From: Arthrobacter gengyunqii
GTDB lineage: Bacteria > Actinomycetota > Actinomycetes > Actinomycetales > Micrococcaceae
Assembly (NCBI RefSeq): GCF_023022985.1
Contig: NZ_CP095461.1
Location: forward strand, 3,410,001 to 3,474,000
Length of the DNA: 64,000 nucleotides
Direction of reading: 5' to 3'
The notes beneath the pieces were generated by a model, which was not told where the DNA came from, made no database searches, and saw only the letters and a program-made list of their open reading frames with translations. A program made the position numbers and the translations under genes. Of the stretch, positions 8,621 through 17,846 are shown in pieces (the stretch's first letter is position 1; each line of letters opens with the position of its first letter).

Positions 8621-9382
8621 CTACCGGCCGCGGCCGGCGATTCGCGCTACAAGGGCCTGCGGACCGCGGGCGCCGAACCACGCCAGGACCTTGTACCGCT
8701 TGCTGGGAATGGAAATCCCCTTGCCGGCAAAGGCATCTGCAAGTCCTTCGCGGACCACGCGCTCGGCATCGAGCCACATCCAGCCCGGGTAGACGGTCTT
8801 GTCCATGTCCATGCGCTGGTGGAATTCCGTGTGCACAAACCCGGGACACAGTGCCGTGACGTGCACGCCGCGCCCGCCGTAGTTGATGTTCGCCCAGCGG
8901 CTGAAGGTGATGACCCAGGACTTGGCGGCACTGTAGGTGCCACGGGGAATGAACCCTGCCACCGAGGCAACGTTGATGATGTGTCCCCGCGGTTCTTCCA
9001 TCTTCGAAAGCATTGTGTTCAGGGCGGTGTGGCTCAACTGCAGCGGCGCGGCCACCAGCACATTCAAATGGTCCATTTCGGCAGACAGCTCATTGCGTTC
9101 GAAGCTGTTCTTCAACCCGTAGCCCGCGTTGTTCACGAGCATGGCGATGTCCGGGTTCTCCAGCCGGCGGCTCACCAACTCGACGCCGTCGGGCTCGGAC
9201 AGGTCCGCTGCAATGTATTCGGTCTGCACGGAGTATTCGCGGGCCAGGAGGGCCGCTGAGTCCTTCAACCGTTCCTCGTTCCGGGCGGTGAGGACCAGGT
9301 TGTAGCCGCGGTTCGCGAGCTGACGGGCAAATTCGGCACCAATGCCGGACGTGGCGCCGGTAATCAAAGCTGTGGGAGTCAT
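8621..9382 (-). CDS. SDR-family NAD(P)-dependent oxidoreductase
   Basis: A 253-residue short-chain dehydrogenase. The cofactor motif TGATSGIGAEFA is at residues 8-19, NNAG near 88, and the catalytic Ser (INVASVAGF) and Tyr-x3-Lys (YSAAK) are all present. The ATG at 9382 is preceded by AAAGGTGG; a longer in-frame extension has no such site. The hairpin GGCCCC-GGAA-GGGGCC at about 8570-8585, before the M20 gene, may reduce read-through into it. The substrate is unknown. Confidence 0.9.
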   Translation of the reverse strand: MTPTALITGATSGIGAEFARQLANRGYNLVLTARNEERLKDSAALLAREYSVQTEYIAADLSEPDGVELVSRRLENPDIAMLVNNAGYGLKNSFERNELSAEMDHLNVLVAAPLQLSHTALNTMLSKMEEPRGHIINVASVAGFIPRGTYSAAKSWVITFSRWANINYGGRGVHVTALCPGFVHTEFHQRMDMDKTVYPGWMWLDAERVVREGLADAFAGKGISIPSKRYKVLAWFGARGPQALVARIAGRGR

Positions 9383-9520
9383 GGGTCCACCTTTCCACGC
9401 CCACCCTGCTATGCCCGGCAACCTTTCGCAATCCGCCGCACGGGATCACTGCCGGTGCCTTGCCAGCCGTGCCGGCGGCACCCTACCGTGTCAAGAAACC
9501 GGCCCCTGCAAGGAGGAGCC

Positions 9521-10216
9521 ATGGCACCATTTAGCCGATATCGGGACAGGCAGGACGCCGGAGTCCAGCTGGGCGTAGCGCTCGCTCCCTACCTCGGCGC
9601 GCCAAACCTGGTGGTGTTGGGACTGCCGCGCGGCGGCGTGCCCGTGGCTGCCGAAGTCGCCAAGCTGCTCCACGCGCCGCTGGATGTTGTCGCGGTGCAG
9701 AAAGTGGGTCTCCCCGGGCAGCCCGAGCTGGCCGCCGGAGCACTGGCATGGGTGGCCGGGACAGTCACCACCGTGCAAAACGAGGCCGTTCTTGCAGACT
9801 GGCAGAGCTCCCTGCATTCCGGCACCTCCTCCAGCGACGGTCCCGGCTCCGCGGAACAGGCCTTCGAAGCCGCCGCCGCCATCGCGCAGCTCGAGCTGAT
9901 CCGCCGCGACAAGCTTTACCGCATGCGGCGGGACCCGTTGAATGTTTCCGGCCGCACCGTGGTGGTGGTGGACGATGGTCTGGCCACGGGCGCCACCATG
10001 CGTGCCGCGCTGCAGGGACTAGGCCGGCAGAACCCGGCCAGGCTCGTGGCGGCGGCTCCCGTGAGCTGCGGGCCGGGTGCGGAAACCGCGGTCGCGCTGG
10101 CGGACGACGTCGTCATCCCCTGGCAGGCCATTGGCCTGTCCTCCGTGGGACAGGCCTACGAGAACTTCGACGAGATTACCGACGCCGATGTCCAACGCCT
10201 CCTCAACATCCCGTAA
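9521..10216 (+). CDS. Phosphoribosyltransferase-domain protein
   Basis: A 231-residue protein. It has the PRPP-binding motif VVVVDDGLATGAT at residues 147-159 and an N-terminal PRGGVPVAAEVA. Such predicted phosphoribosyltransferases often sit beside hydrolases in actinobacteria; the acceptor base is not known. The ATG at 9521 has AAGGAGGAG in front. An SGNH hydrolase gene follows after 26 bp and may be co-transcribed. Confidence 0.88.
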   Translation: MAPFSRYRDRQDAGVQLGVALAPYLGAPNLVVLGLPRGGVPVAAEVAKLLHAPLDVVAVQKVGLPGQPELAAGALAWVAGTVTTVQNEAVLADWQSSLHSGTSSSDGPGSAEQAFEAAAAIAQLELIRRDKLYRMRRDPLNVSGRTVVVVDDGLATGATMRAALQGLGRQNPARLVAAAPVSCGPGAETAVALADDVVIPWQAIGLSSVGQAYENFDEITDADVQRLLNIP

Positions 10217-10242
10217 AAACGTCCCGTGAAGGGGAACATTCC

Positions 10243-11067
10243 ATGAATCCAGCATCCAGAGACTGGTCCGGGGCAAGCTACGTCGCCTTGGGCAGTTCCT
10301 TCGCATCAGCACCCGGGCTGGGCACCCCGGTACCCGGCAGCCCGCCGGAGGCTGGCCGCACCGACGTCAATTACCCTCACCTGCTGGCGCGCCAGCTGCA
10401 GCTTTCCCTCACTGATGCCACCAGCTCCGGAGCCACCACCGCGGACGTGCTGTGGCGCTCCCAGTACGGGCAGGCACCGCAGGCAGATGCCCTGGCGGCG
10501 GACACGGACCTGGTCACCGTCACCATCGGCGGCAATGACATTGGCTTCGCGGCGTCCCTGATGGCAGCAGGCCTGCCCCCGCTGGCCCGTCTCAAGCATC
10601 TGCCCTCACTCGAAATGCTCATGGCCCTTGCACCGGCTGTGCTCAACCGGCAGCTTGCACTGCTTCCTGCGGCCATGGCCTCCGTGGGTCAGCTGATCCG
10701 GCGGCGCTCCCCCAACGCCGTCGTCCTGTTCGTGGAATACCTGACCGTGCTGCCGGTGGACCCGCACATCCGGGTGGCCGGCATGAAACCGGCGCAGGCC
10801 GCCGCCTGCCGTGCGCTCGCCGTACATCTGGCGCTGGCCACGGAAGCCGGAGCCAACGCCACCGGATGTTCCGTGGTCCGGGTGGCCAAGGCAAGCGCGG
10901 ACCACTACGCCGGTTCCGCCGACCCGTGGACGGTGGGCGCCTTCGTCCCCACCGACGGCGGGCCGCTGCCGTACCATCCGAACCAGGCCGGGCATGAAGC
11001 CGTTGCGAGAATCATCCAGGACCACCTCTACCGGCTCACCGGAACGGATTCCGGCCAGCCGGGATGA
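10243..11067 (+). CDS. SGNH/GDSL-type lipase or esterase
   Basis: A 274-residue hydrolase. Block I is ALGSSFAS at residues 15-22 with the nucleophile Ser, block III is IGGNDIGF near 95-102, and block V with the catalytic His is PYHPNQAGHEA near residue 250. There is no signal peptide, so it should act in the cytoplasm unless the true start is upstream. The ATG at 10243 has GAAGGGGA before it. The physiological ester is unknown. Confidence 0.85.
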   Translation: MNPASRDWSGASYVALGSSFASAPGLGTPVPGSPPEAGRTDVNYPHLLARQLQLSLTDATSSGATTADVLWRSQYGQAPQADALAADTDLVTVTIGGNDIGFAASLMAAGLPPLARLKHLPSLEMLMALAPAVLNRQLALLPAAMASVGQLIRRRSPNAVVLFVEYLTVLPVDPHIRVAGMKPAQAAACRALAVHLALATEAGANATGCSVVRVAKASADHYAGSADPWTVGAFVPTDGGPLPYHPNQAGHEAVARIIQDHLYRLTGTDSGQPG

Positions 11068-11073
11068 ATGAAT

Positions 11074-11079
11074 TAGATT
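11074..11079 (+). promoter_or_regulatory. -10 box TAGATT for a leaderless DinB gene
   Basis: TAGATT ends 6 nt before the ATG at 11086, and there is no Shine-Dalgarno site. Transcription would begin at the start codon. Confidence 0.65.
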
Positions 11080-11085
11080 GGGCGG

Positions 11086-11619
11086 ATGACTGCACAGACA
11101 CCACCGGATACCCGCACGGAACCGCCCGAAGCTGCCGGTGAACGGGAGACGCTGACCGGTTTTGTGGATTACTTCCGGGCCACCGTGGTGATGAAGGCTG
11201 CCGGACTCAGCGATGCCGACGGTGCCAAGCGGCTGCTGCCCTCCCTCACCACGGTGTCCGGGCTCATCAAACATCTGGCCGACGTCGAGCGTTACTGGTT
11301 CCGCACCCGGCTCGACGGGCAGACGGACGTGCCCACGAGGTGGTCCGCCGCTGACCCGGACGGGGAATTCAGGGTTCACGATGGTGACAGCCTGGCGGAG
11401 CTGATCGAGGACTACCAAGCCGCCTGCCGCGAATCCCGCGAGGTGCTGGAACGCTATGACCTGGAGGACCGCTGCCGCGGCAAAAGCGGCGACGGGGACG
11501 GGGACGCCGACGGGCAGAACGTGCGGTGGGTCCTGGTGCACATGATTGAGGAAACCGGCCGGCACTGCGGCCACTTGGACATCCTGCGCGAACTGCTGGA
11601 CGGATCCACCGGAGACTGA
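11086..11619 (+). CDS. DinB/DUF664 family protein
   Basis: A 177-residue four-helix protein. Likely metal-ligand histidines are in LIKHLADVERYWF (about residue 60) and GRHCGHLDILREL near the C terminus. DinB/DUF664 proteins in actinobacteria are predicted or shown to be thiol (mycothiol) S-transferases with a divalent metal. A Gly/Asp-rich insertion (about residues 131-144) is peculiar to this copy. The gene is predicted to be leaderless. Confidence 0.85.
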   Translation: MTAQTPPDTRTEPPEAAGERETLTGFVDYFRATVVMKAAGLSDADGAKRLLPSLTTVSGLIKHLADVERYWFRTRLDGQTDVPTRWSAADPDGEFRVHDGDSLAELIEDYQAACRESREVLERYDLEDRCRGKSGDGDGDADGQNVRWVLVHMIEETGRHCGHLDILRELLDGSTGD

Positions 11620-11742
11620 CCGGCGTGCTGTCTGGCCCTTCTGAGGGCTCTGCGGCAGGCCAACCCTAGAGATCAGGGCATTCCCGGAAGGATAATTTTC
11701 GGAACAGGGGCGCTGCCAGCCCGACTCTACGGGAGGTTCCAC

Positions 11743-12336
11743 ATGTCCATGTCAGGAAGTACTTTTGGGTTCGGTGGGTTGAGCCTGGAGGTCAGCGAGC
11801 TCACCCGCAAGGTGGTCCGGGGCATCCGCACGGGCATGGTCGTCACCGGGGTCCTCTCAGTGGTGCTGGGTGCGCTGGTTCTGTTCTGGCCCGGAGCCAC
11901 CCTGGACGTGATTGCCGTCCTGTTTGGCCTGTATTTCGTCGTCGCCGGGGCGGTCCGGGTGGTCACCGGGCTGGTGACTCCGCTGCTCGGCGGACTGCGC
12001 GTCCTGAACATCCTCATCGGCCTTCTGCTCTTGATCGCCGGAGTGGCAGCGATCCGTAATCCGCTGGCCTCCCTGTCCGTCCTCGCCCTGTTCATTGGAA
12101 TCGCCTGGATTGTGGAGGGCATCATGTCCCTGACCGAGGTGGAGAGCGGCGGATCACGGTGGTACGCCATCATCTACGGGATCGTCAGCATTATTGCCGG
12201 CGTGGTGGTCCTGTTCCTCCCGGTGAGCTCCCTTGCAGCACTGGTGATTTTCGGCGGCGTTGCCCTGGTGGTGCTGGGCATCGTGGAAGTGGTGCGTGCC
12301 TTTTCCTTCGGCCGCGGCATGCCGCTCAACTACTAG
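11743..12336 (+). CDS. HdeD-family (DUF308) membrane protein
   Basis: A 197-residue protein with six predicted membrane helices in three similar hairpins, the DUF308 pattern of HdeD. Family members are linked to acid resistance in enterobacteria; the role in actinobacteria is not established. The ATG at 11743 has GGGAGG 8 nt before it. Upstream, GATAAT near 11690 may be the -10 box. Monocistronic. Confidence 0.85.
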   Translation: MSMSGSTFGFGGLSLEVSELTRKVVRGIRTGMVVTGVLSVVLGALVLFWPGATLDVIAVLFGLYFVVAGAVRVVTGLVTPLLGGLRVLNILIGLLLLIAGVAAIRNPLASLSVLALFIGIAWIVEGIMSLTEVESGGSRWYAIIYGIVSIIAGVVVLFLPVSSLAALVIFGGVALVVLGIVEVVRAFSFGRGMPLNY

Positions 12337-12364
12337 GAAACGTTCAGCGAGCATCCAGCAGCTG

Positions 12365-12403
12365 TTAACACAGGGATAACTTGCGCGGAAACGCGGTTGT
12401 AAT
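12365..12403 (+). promoter_or_regulatory. Candidate GlnR-type nitrogen operator before amt
   Basis: The half-sites TTAAC (12365) and ATAAC (12376), then GAAAC (12388) and GTAAT (12399), are each spaced 11-12 bp apart. GlnR of actinobacteria binds pairs of GTNAC-n6-GAAAC. The half-sites are imperfect, so this is only a candidate, supported by the ammonium transporter downstream. Confidence 0.4.
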
Positions 12404-12487
12404 ACGGGGCGCCCACGCTGGGAAGAGCACGGTTTCCACCCGCCGCTCCGGCCCGCGCGGCCGGCCACCCCCGAATGGAGTATCTCC

Positions 12488-13768
12488 ATGGACTCTGGAA
12501 ACACCGCCTGGCTGCTCGCCAGCGCCGCCCTGGTTTGTCTAATGATCCCCGGCATCGCCTTCTTCTACGGAGGAATGGTGGGCTCACGCCGAATCCTGAA
12601 CATGATGCTGATGTGCTTCGGCGGGGCCAGCCTTGTCGCAGTCCTCTGGGTGCTTTACGGCTATTCCGCAGCGTTCGGCAACTCCCTCACGGGAGCCGGC
12701 CTGCTCGGAAATCCGCTGGAATTCTTCGGTCTTTCCCAACTGCTGGTCGAGGATCCCGACTCTTCGATCCCCGTGGCATTGTTTGCCGCCTTCCAGCTGA
12801 TGTTTGCCTGCGTGACCACCGCGCTGGTGGCAGGCGCCGCCGCCGGCCGGATGAAGTTCGGCGCGTGGATGCTGTTCGCAGGGCTCTGGGCCACCCTGGT
12901 CTATTTCCCCGTGGCGCACTGGGTGTTCGCCTTCAGCAGTGAGGACGGATCCGTAACCGGCGGCTGGATTGCTAACCAGCTCGGTGCCATCGACTTCGCC
13001 GGCGGCACCGCCGTCCACATGAACGCCGGCGTCGCAGCCCTGGCCCTGGCTCTGGTCCTGGGCCGGAGCAAGGGCTGGCCGCATGCCCACGGCAAACCGC
13101 ACAGCCGACCCCTGGTGCTCCTCGGTGCCGGACTGCTGTGGGTGGGGTGGTACGGATTCAACGCCGGTTCGGCGCTGAGCGCCGGGCATTCCGCCGCCGT
13201 CGTCTTCCTGAACACCGCGGTGGCAGCCGCCGCCGGTCTGCTCGGTTGGATGCTGATGGACCGGCTGCGGCTGGGCACCTCGTCCTCCCTCGGTGCCGCC
13301 TCGGGTTTGATTTCCGCCTTGGTGGCCATCACCCCGGCATGCGGAGCCGTCAGCCCGCTGGGCGCCCTGGCCATCGGACTGATTGCCGGGCTCGTCTGCT
13401 CCCTGGCCATTGAATGGAAGTACCGGCTCGGCTATGACGACTCCCTCGACGTCGTCGGCGTCCATGCCGTGGGCGGCCTGCTCGGCACCCTGCTGATCGG
13501 CCTTTTCGCCACCGACGCAGCTCCCAACGGTGTCAGCGGCCTGTTCTACGGCGGCGGGCTCGAACTGCTGGGCATCCAGGCACTGGCCTCCGCTGCGGTG
13601 CTCGTCTACTCCTTCCTGGTCACCTGGGTCATCGCCAAGGTCCTGGCGATGACCATCGGCCTGCGCATTCCGGAGGAAAGCGAACTGCAGGGCATCGATA
13701 TGGCAGCCCATGCCGAATCTGCGTACCTGAACGACGAGGAGCCCGTGGAGCTGGGCGCCCGGCCGTAG
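12488..13768 (+). CDS. amt: Ammonium transporter
   Basis: A 426-residue Amt/Rh protein with eleven predicted helices. The twin pore histidines are H177 (AVHMNAG) and H326 (GVHAVGG). It conducts ammonium or ammonia across the cytoplasmic membrane. GGAG lies 7 nt before the ATG. Unlike many amt genes it is not followed by glnK; the next gene runs in the opposite direction. A putative nitrogen-regulator site lies upstream. Confidence 0.95.
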   Translation: MDSGNTAWLLASAALVCLMIPGIAFFYGGMVGSRRILNMMLMCFGGASLVAVLWVLYGYSAAFGNSLTGAGLLGNPLEFFGLSQLLVEDPDSSIPVALFAAFQLMFACVTTALVAGAAAGRMKFGAWMLFAGLWATLVYFPVAHWVFAFSSEDGSVTGGWIANQLGAIDFAGGTAVHMNAGVAALALALVLGRSKGWPHAHGKPHSRPLVLLGAGLLWVGWYGFNAGSALSAGHSAAVVFLNTAVAAAAGLLGWMLMDRLRLGTSSSLGAASGLISALVAITPACGAVSPLGALAIGLIAGLVCSLAIEWKYRLGYDDSLDVVGVHAVGGLLGTLLIGLFATDAAPNGVSGLFYGGGLELLGIQALASAAVLVYSFLVTWVIAKVLAMTIGLRIPEESELQGIDMAAHAESAYLNDEEPVELGARP

Positions 13769-13788
13769 CTTTCCTCCTCCGCCGGGGA

Positions 13789-15597
13789 TCAGCCCTCCAG
13801 GGCTTCCTCCTGGCGGAGGTAGACGGACAGGAGGTCCCGGGCGTGCTGCGTCTGGGGCCCTTCCTTTTCCATCGCTTCCATCATGGACGCTGCCTGTGCC
13901 TTGCCGCCGGGGAACGGGGGCAGGAGCGGAATGTCAGGATCCGAGACCACCTCGATGATGCACGGCCGGTCAGCTGCGAGCGCCCGGTCCCAGGCAGCAC
14001 CGAGCTGCTCCGGATCGTCCACCCGGAGGCCCTCAAAGCCCAGCAGCTCCGCGTAGCCGGCATAGTTGAAGTCCGGAAGCGCCTGGCTGTCCGGGAAGCG
14101 CGGTTCGGTTTCCATCTCCCGCTGTTCCCACGTCACTTCCGCCAGTTCTCGGTTGTTCAGGACGCAGACAATGAAGCGCGGGTCCGCCCACTCCTTCCAG
14201 AGCCTGCTGACCGTAATCAGTTCGGTGATCCCCGCCATCTGCATGGCTCCGTCTCCGGACAGGGCAATAAGCGGCCGGTCCGGATGGGCAAGCTTCGCGG
14301 CCACGCCGTAGGGAACCGCACAGCCCATGCTTGCCAGCGTGCTGGACAGATGCGCCGGCACACCGGCCGGCAGCCGCAGCTGGCGGGCGTACCAGTAAAC
14401 GCTGCTGCCCACGTCCACGGCCACCTGGGCGTCCGCCGGCATGCGGCTGCTCAGCTCGTAGACCGCGCGCTCGGGGTTCACCGGGTCGGCCGGGGTAAAG
14501 GCACGCTCGCGGGCAAGTGCGTGCCAGGAACGCACCGCCTGTTCGACGTCGTTCCGCCAGTCGGAAGGTCCGCGTTCCTTCAGCAGCGGCAACAGGGCAT
14601 CCAGGCTCGCGGCAGCTTCACCGGGAAGCGCCACCTCCACCGGGTACCGGTTACCGATCGCCGCCGAATCAATGTCAATCTGCACGGCTCGAGCTGCTCC
14701 GGGCGGCGGATAGAACTCGGTCCACGGGTCATTGGAGCCGATAATCAGCAGCGTGTCGCAGTTGCCCAGCACGAAACCGCTGGCTGAGGACCCCAAATGG
14801 CCCATAACTCCGGCCGCCAGGGGAAGCGACTCGTCCACATACGGTTTGCCGAGCAGGCTGGTGGTGATGGCAGCACCCAGCTTCTCGGCCAGCGCCACCA
14901 CCTGCTCCTGCGCTCCACGGGCTCCCTGCCCCACCAAGAGAGCTACCTTCTGTCCGCTGTTCAGCAGGTTGGCTGCGGCCTGCACGTCTTCGTCGCGCGG
15001 CAAGATCCGGGCCGGCCGCCACACCGGAGCGGTGGTGAGCACGCCGTGTTCCTGGTCCAGTTCCGGAGCCGGTGCCTGCTGAACGTCATGGGGCAGGATC
15101 ACCACGGAGGGCGTGCGCGTGGCGAGGGCCTCCTTGAAGGCCCGGTCAATGACCAAGGGCGCCTGTTCCGGACTGGACACCTGCTGGCGGAATCCTGACG
15201 CAACATCACGGAACAGATGCATCAGATCCACTTCCTGCATGTAGCCGGACCCCAGCACGCTCAGGCTCTGCTGCCCAATAATGGCCACCACCGGCACCGA
15301 ATCCATCCGGGCGTCATACAGGCCGTTGAGCAGGTGAATCGCGCCCGGCCCCTGAGTGGACGTCATCACCCCCACTTCCCCGGTGTACTTGGCATGGCCC
15401 ACCGCCATGAAGGCCGCATTCTCCTCATGCCGTGCCTGGACAAACTCGGGTCCGCCGGCCCGCCGCAAGGCACCCATCAGCGGGTTGATGCCGTCTCCGC
15501 TGTACCCGAAGATCCGGCCCACTCCCCACGCCTGCAGCCGCCGGACCACCAGGTCCGCCACCAGTTCCGGTTCATCCTGTGGTCCTGTGCCGCCCAT
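13789..15597 (-). CDS. Thiamine-diphosphate enzyme, pyruvate oxidase/dehydrogenase (PoxB) type
   Basis: A 602-residue ThDP-dependent enzyme. The N-terminal pyrimidine-binding domain has the cofactor-activating Glu in ARHEENAAFM (residue 58 or 59), the central domain runs about 190-330, and the C-terminal domain carries the diphosphate motif GDGAMQ to LNNREL. The layout matches PoxB, which decarboxylates pyruvate to acetate and CO2 with FAD and quinone, but acetolactate-synthase-like activities cannot be excluded. Start is the ATG at 15597 with GGGAGG before it. It stands alone, convergent with amt. Confidence 0.82.
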   Translation of the reverse strand: MGGTGPQDEPELVADLVVRRLQAWGVGRIFGYSGDGINPLMGALRRAGGPEFVQARHEENAAFMAVGHAKYTGEVGVMTSTQGPGAIHLLNGLYDARMDSVPVVAIIGQQSLSVLGSGYMQEVDLMHLFRDVASGFRQQVSSPEQAPLVIDRAFKEALATRTPSVVILPHDVQQAPAPELDQEHGVLTTAPVWRPARILPRDEDVQAAANLLNSGQKVALLVGQGARGAQEQVVALAEKLGAAITTSLLGKPYVDESLPLAAGVMGHLGSSASGFVLGNCDTLLIIGSNDPWTEFYPPPGAARAVQIDIDSAAIGNRYPVEVALPGEAAASLDALLPLLKERGPSDWRNDVEQAVRSWHALARERAFTPADPVNPERAVYELSSRMPADAQVAVDVGSSVYWYARQLRLPAGVPAHLSSTLASMGCAVPYGVAAKLAHPDRPLIALSGDGAMQMAGITELITVSRLWKEWADPRFIVCVLNNRELAEVTWEQREMETEPRFPDSQALPDFNYAGYAELLGFEGLRVDDPEQLGAAWDRALAADRPCIIEVVSDPDIPLLPPFPGGKAQAASMMEAMEKEGPQTQHARDLLSVYLRQEEALEG

Positions 15598-15706
15598 TGC
15601 ATGCCTCCCGATAAAAGATCAGTGCGCTTGGTATCCCCCACTCTTCCATCCCGCGGGCAGAAAATGCACGTCTGGCGGCAGCCTCACCAGGTTCCGGCGG
15701 AACCGG

Positions 15707-17062
15707 TCAGATCAGGAACAGGCTCAGGACCCACACTGCAGCAAAGCCGGCACTACCCTGGACCGCTGTCGCCGGGGTGAGGGTCCGGTAGGCGGTGGCG
15801 GTGGGAATACGGCTGAACTGGGATACCACCCAGAAATAGGAATCATTGGCGTGGGACACCACCATGGCGCCGGCACCAATGGCGAGGACCGCCAGCACCG
15901 GACCGGCACCGGCCGCCAGGCCCAGAGGTTCCAGCAGCGGCAGCAGCATGGCTGATGTGGTCACCATGGCCACTGTGGAGGAACCCTGAGCCGTCTTCAG
16001 CGCTGCGGAGATCACGAACGGTACGGCAATGCCCAGCCCCAGAGTGGAGAGGTTGTCGGAGAGGAAGGTGGTGATGGCACTCTTCCCGAGGACGCCGCCA
16101 AAAGCAGCTCCGGCGCTGGTGATCAGCAGGATGGGGGCGGCCAGGACAATGGAGTCCGAAATCTGGGTGTTGAAGGAGGCGAGCTTGCCCTTGCCGTGCA
16201 GCAGGAACACTGCGGCCACCAGGCCAAGCGCGAGTGCAATGACAGGCGTGCCGAGGAACGTGACGGTCGAGGCCAGGTTCCCCTCACCCATCGGCTTGCC
16301 GGGCAGCGCGGCAACCGAGGAAAGGCAGATGAGCAGGATAGGCAGCAGGATGGGCAGGAAAGCCATGAACCCGCTGGGCAGTTTTCCGTACTGCGTCCGA
16401 AGATCTTCGTAGCTGACATCCGCCTCTTCGGCGGGAACCGGCAGCAGCTCGATGTCCTTTTTCAGGAACCGGTTGGCATACAGCAGTCCGGCACCGGCCG
16501 AAATTGCCGCCACCACGAGGCCCAGGCCGATCAACAGGCCCAGGCTGTCCACGACATTCAGGTTTGACGCCGCGGCCAGCGGGCCGGGAGTGGGCGGGAC
16601 CATCGTGTGCGTGGCGTACAGCCCGGTCATCAGGGCAATGGACATGGCCACCAGGGAGACCTTGGCCCGTTCCGCCATGGCCTTCTTGAGCGAGTTGAGA
16701 ATGATGAAGCCGGAATCGCAGAAAACCGGAATGGACACGATGTAGCCGATGATGCTCATGGTCAGGGTGGGGAAGCGCGTCCCCAGGACCTTGATCAGGG
16801 CGTCAGCCATGGCGATGGCACCGCCGGAACGCTCGAGGATGACGCCGATCATTGTGCCGAAAAGAATCACCAGGCCGATGTTGCCCATGGTGTTGCCGAA
16901 CGCCGTCGTAATGGTGGGAATGATGTCCGCGACCGGAAGGCGGAACGCAAACGCTCCGACGAGGGCAGCCCCGAGCAGGGCCAGGAACGGCGAAACTTTA
17001 AGTTTTGCCGTAACGGCGACAATGCCGATCACCAGCGCCAGCAATATCAACAGATCAATCAT
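15707..17062 (-). CDS. GntP-family permease (gluconate:H+ symporter type)
   Basis: A 451-residue membrane protein with about twelve to fourteen hydrophobic segments. GntP features are FCDSGFIILNSL, HTMVPPTPGPLAAA and SHANDSYFWVVSQF. Members carry gluconate or related sugar acids with protons. No gluconate kinase is adjacent. AAAGGAATTCC precedes the ATG at 17062, and an AT-rich stretch up to 17102 probably holds the promoter. Confidence 0.9.
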   Translation of the reverse strand: MIDLLILLALVIGIVAVTAKLKVSPFLALLGAALVGAFAFRLPVADIIPTITTAFGNTMGNIGLVILFGTMIGVILERSGGAIAMADALIKVLGTRFPTLTMSIIGYIVSIPVFCDSGFIILNSLKKAMAERAKVSLVAMSIALMTGLYATHTMVPPTPGPLAAASNLNVVDSLGLLIGLGLVVAAISAGAGLLYANRFLKKDIELLPVPAEEADVSYEDLRTQYGKLPSGFMAFLPILLPILLICLSSVAALPGKPMGEGNLASTVTFLGTPVIALALGLVAAVFLLHGKGKLASFNTQISDSIVLAAPILLITSAGAAFGGVLGKSAITTFLSDNLSTLGLGIAVPFVISAALKTAQGSSTVAMVTTSAMLLPLLEPLGLAAGAGPVLAVLAIGAGAMVVSHANDSYFWVVSQFSRIPTATAYRTLTPATAVQGSAGFAAVWVLSLFLI

Positions 17063-17106
17063 GGAATTCCTTTAAAATGAAAAACTTCAATGTTTATCAA
17101 CAGGGC

Positions 17107-17126
17107 AAACCATGGAAGCACGGTTT
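17107..17126. promoter_or_regulatory. Imperfect palindrome before gntP, possible operator
   Basis: AAACCATG and CACGGTTT form 8-bp arms with one mismatch around GAAG, 45 bp upstream of the GntP start. A GntR- or LacI-type repressor could bind here; none is encoded next to it. Confidence 0.3.
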
Positions 17127-17222
17127 GAGTGTGATCCCCAACTCAGTGGGAGGCCGGACGGAAAATCAGCCCTTCCGGTACCGTTCGGCTGGTGGCACCT
17201 AAACGTCGCGGGCCCCCGCCGC

Positions 17223-17228
17223 TATGCT
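17223..17228 (+). promoter_or_regulatory. -10 box TATGCT for a leaderless gene
   Basis: TATGCT ends 7 nt before the ATG at 17236 without a ribosome binding site between them. It was used to choose that start over the ATG at 17224. Confidence 0.6.
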
Positions 17229-17235
17229 CAAAAGC

Positions 17236-17772
17236 ATGGGCAAGGTCATCTATTACGTTGCATCGTCACTGGATGGCTACATAGCCACCGAAGACAACAA
17301 GCTCGACTGGCTGCTGGACTTCGGCTTCGCAGCTTTCCAAACCCACTACGATCAGTTCCTGGCCGGTGTCGGCGCGCTGGTGATGGGCTCGGTGACGTAC
17401 GACTTCGTCCGTGCCCAGGATCCGGATTCCTGGGATTACGGCGCCCTGCCCGCCCAGGTGCTGACCAGCAGAAACCTGCAGCCACCGCTGAACAGCGGTG
17501 TGCGCTTCGCCGCCGGCGACATCCGGCGCATCTGTGCTGACGCGCTGGCCGACGCCGGCAACCGGAACGTCTGGGTGGTGGGCGGCGGTCACGTCGCAGC
17601 ACAATTTGCCGACGCCGGGCTGTTGGACGAAGTGCGGGTCACCTACATGCCCGTGGCGCTCGGCAGCGGGCGGCCGCTGCTCCCCGTGGCAGCGCCCACC
17701 GGCCGCATGCGGTTGACGGGGACGACGTCGTTCAACGGCGGCGCTGCGGAACTCCGTTTTTCCGCGGAATAG
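17236..17772 (+). CDS. RibD-C/dihydrofolate-reductase-like protein
   Basis: A 178-residue protein of the RibD C-terminal (DHFR-like) family: it begins with GKVIYYVASSLDGYIA and contains VWVVGGGHVAAQFADAGLLDE, the usual NADPH-binding loop. Family members reduce pterin- or pyrimidine-like substrates, but most of these single-domain copies have no known substrate. A second member of the family lies at 24099-24648 on the other strand and is frameshifted. Confidence 0.88.
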   Translation: MGKVIYYVASSLDGYIATEDNKLDWLLDFGFAAFQTHYDQFLAGVGALVMGSVTYDFVRAQDPDSWDYGALPAQVLTSRNLQPPLNSGVRFAAGDIRRICADALADAGNRNVWVVGGGHVAAQFADAGLLDEVRVTYMPVALGSGRPLLPVAAPTGRMRLTGTTSFNGGAAELRFSAE

Positions 17773-17846
17773 GCATCAACCGGCTTCCCTGGGCGGTCAT
17801 TGCCTTCAGCGACGCCACCGGCCGGATCTCCTCACGGCCGCCACGG

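Noticed and set aside
12584..13711. A 375-codon open frame on the minus strand opposite amt
   Set aside because: It is antisense to a clear ammonium transporter, is rich in Gln, Gly and His as expected from the shadow of a GC-rich gene, and has no ribosome binding site or family resemblance.
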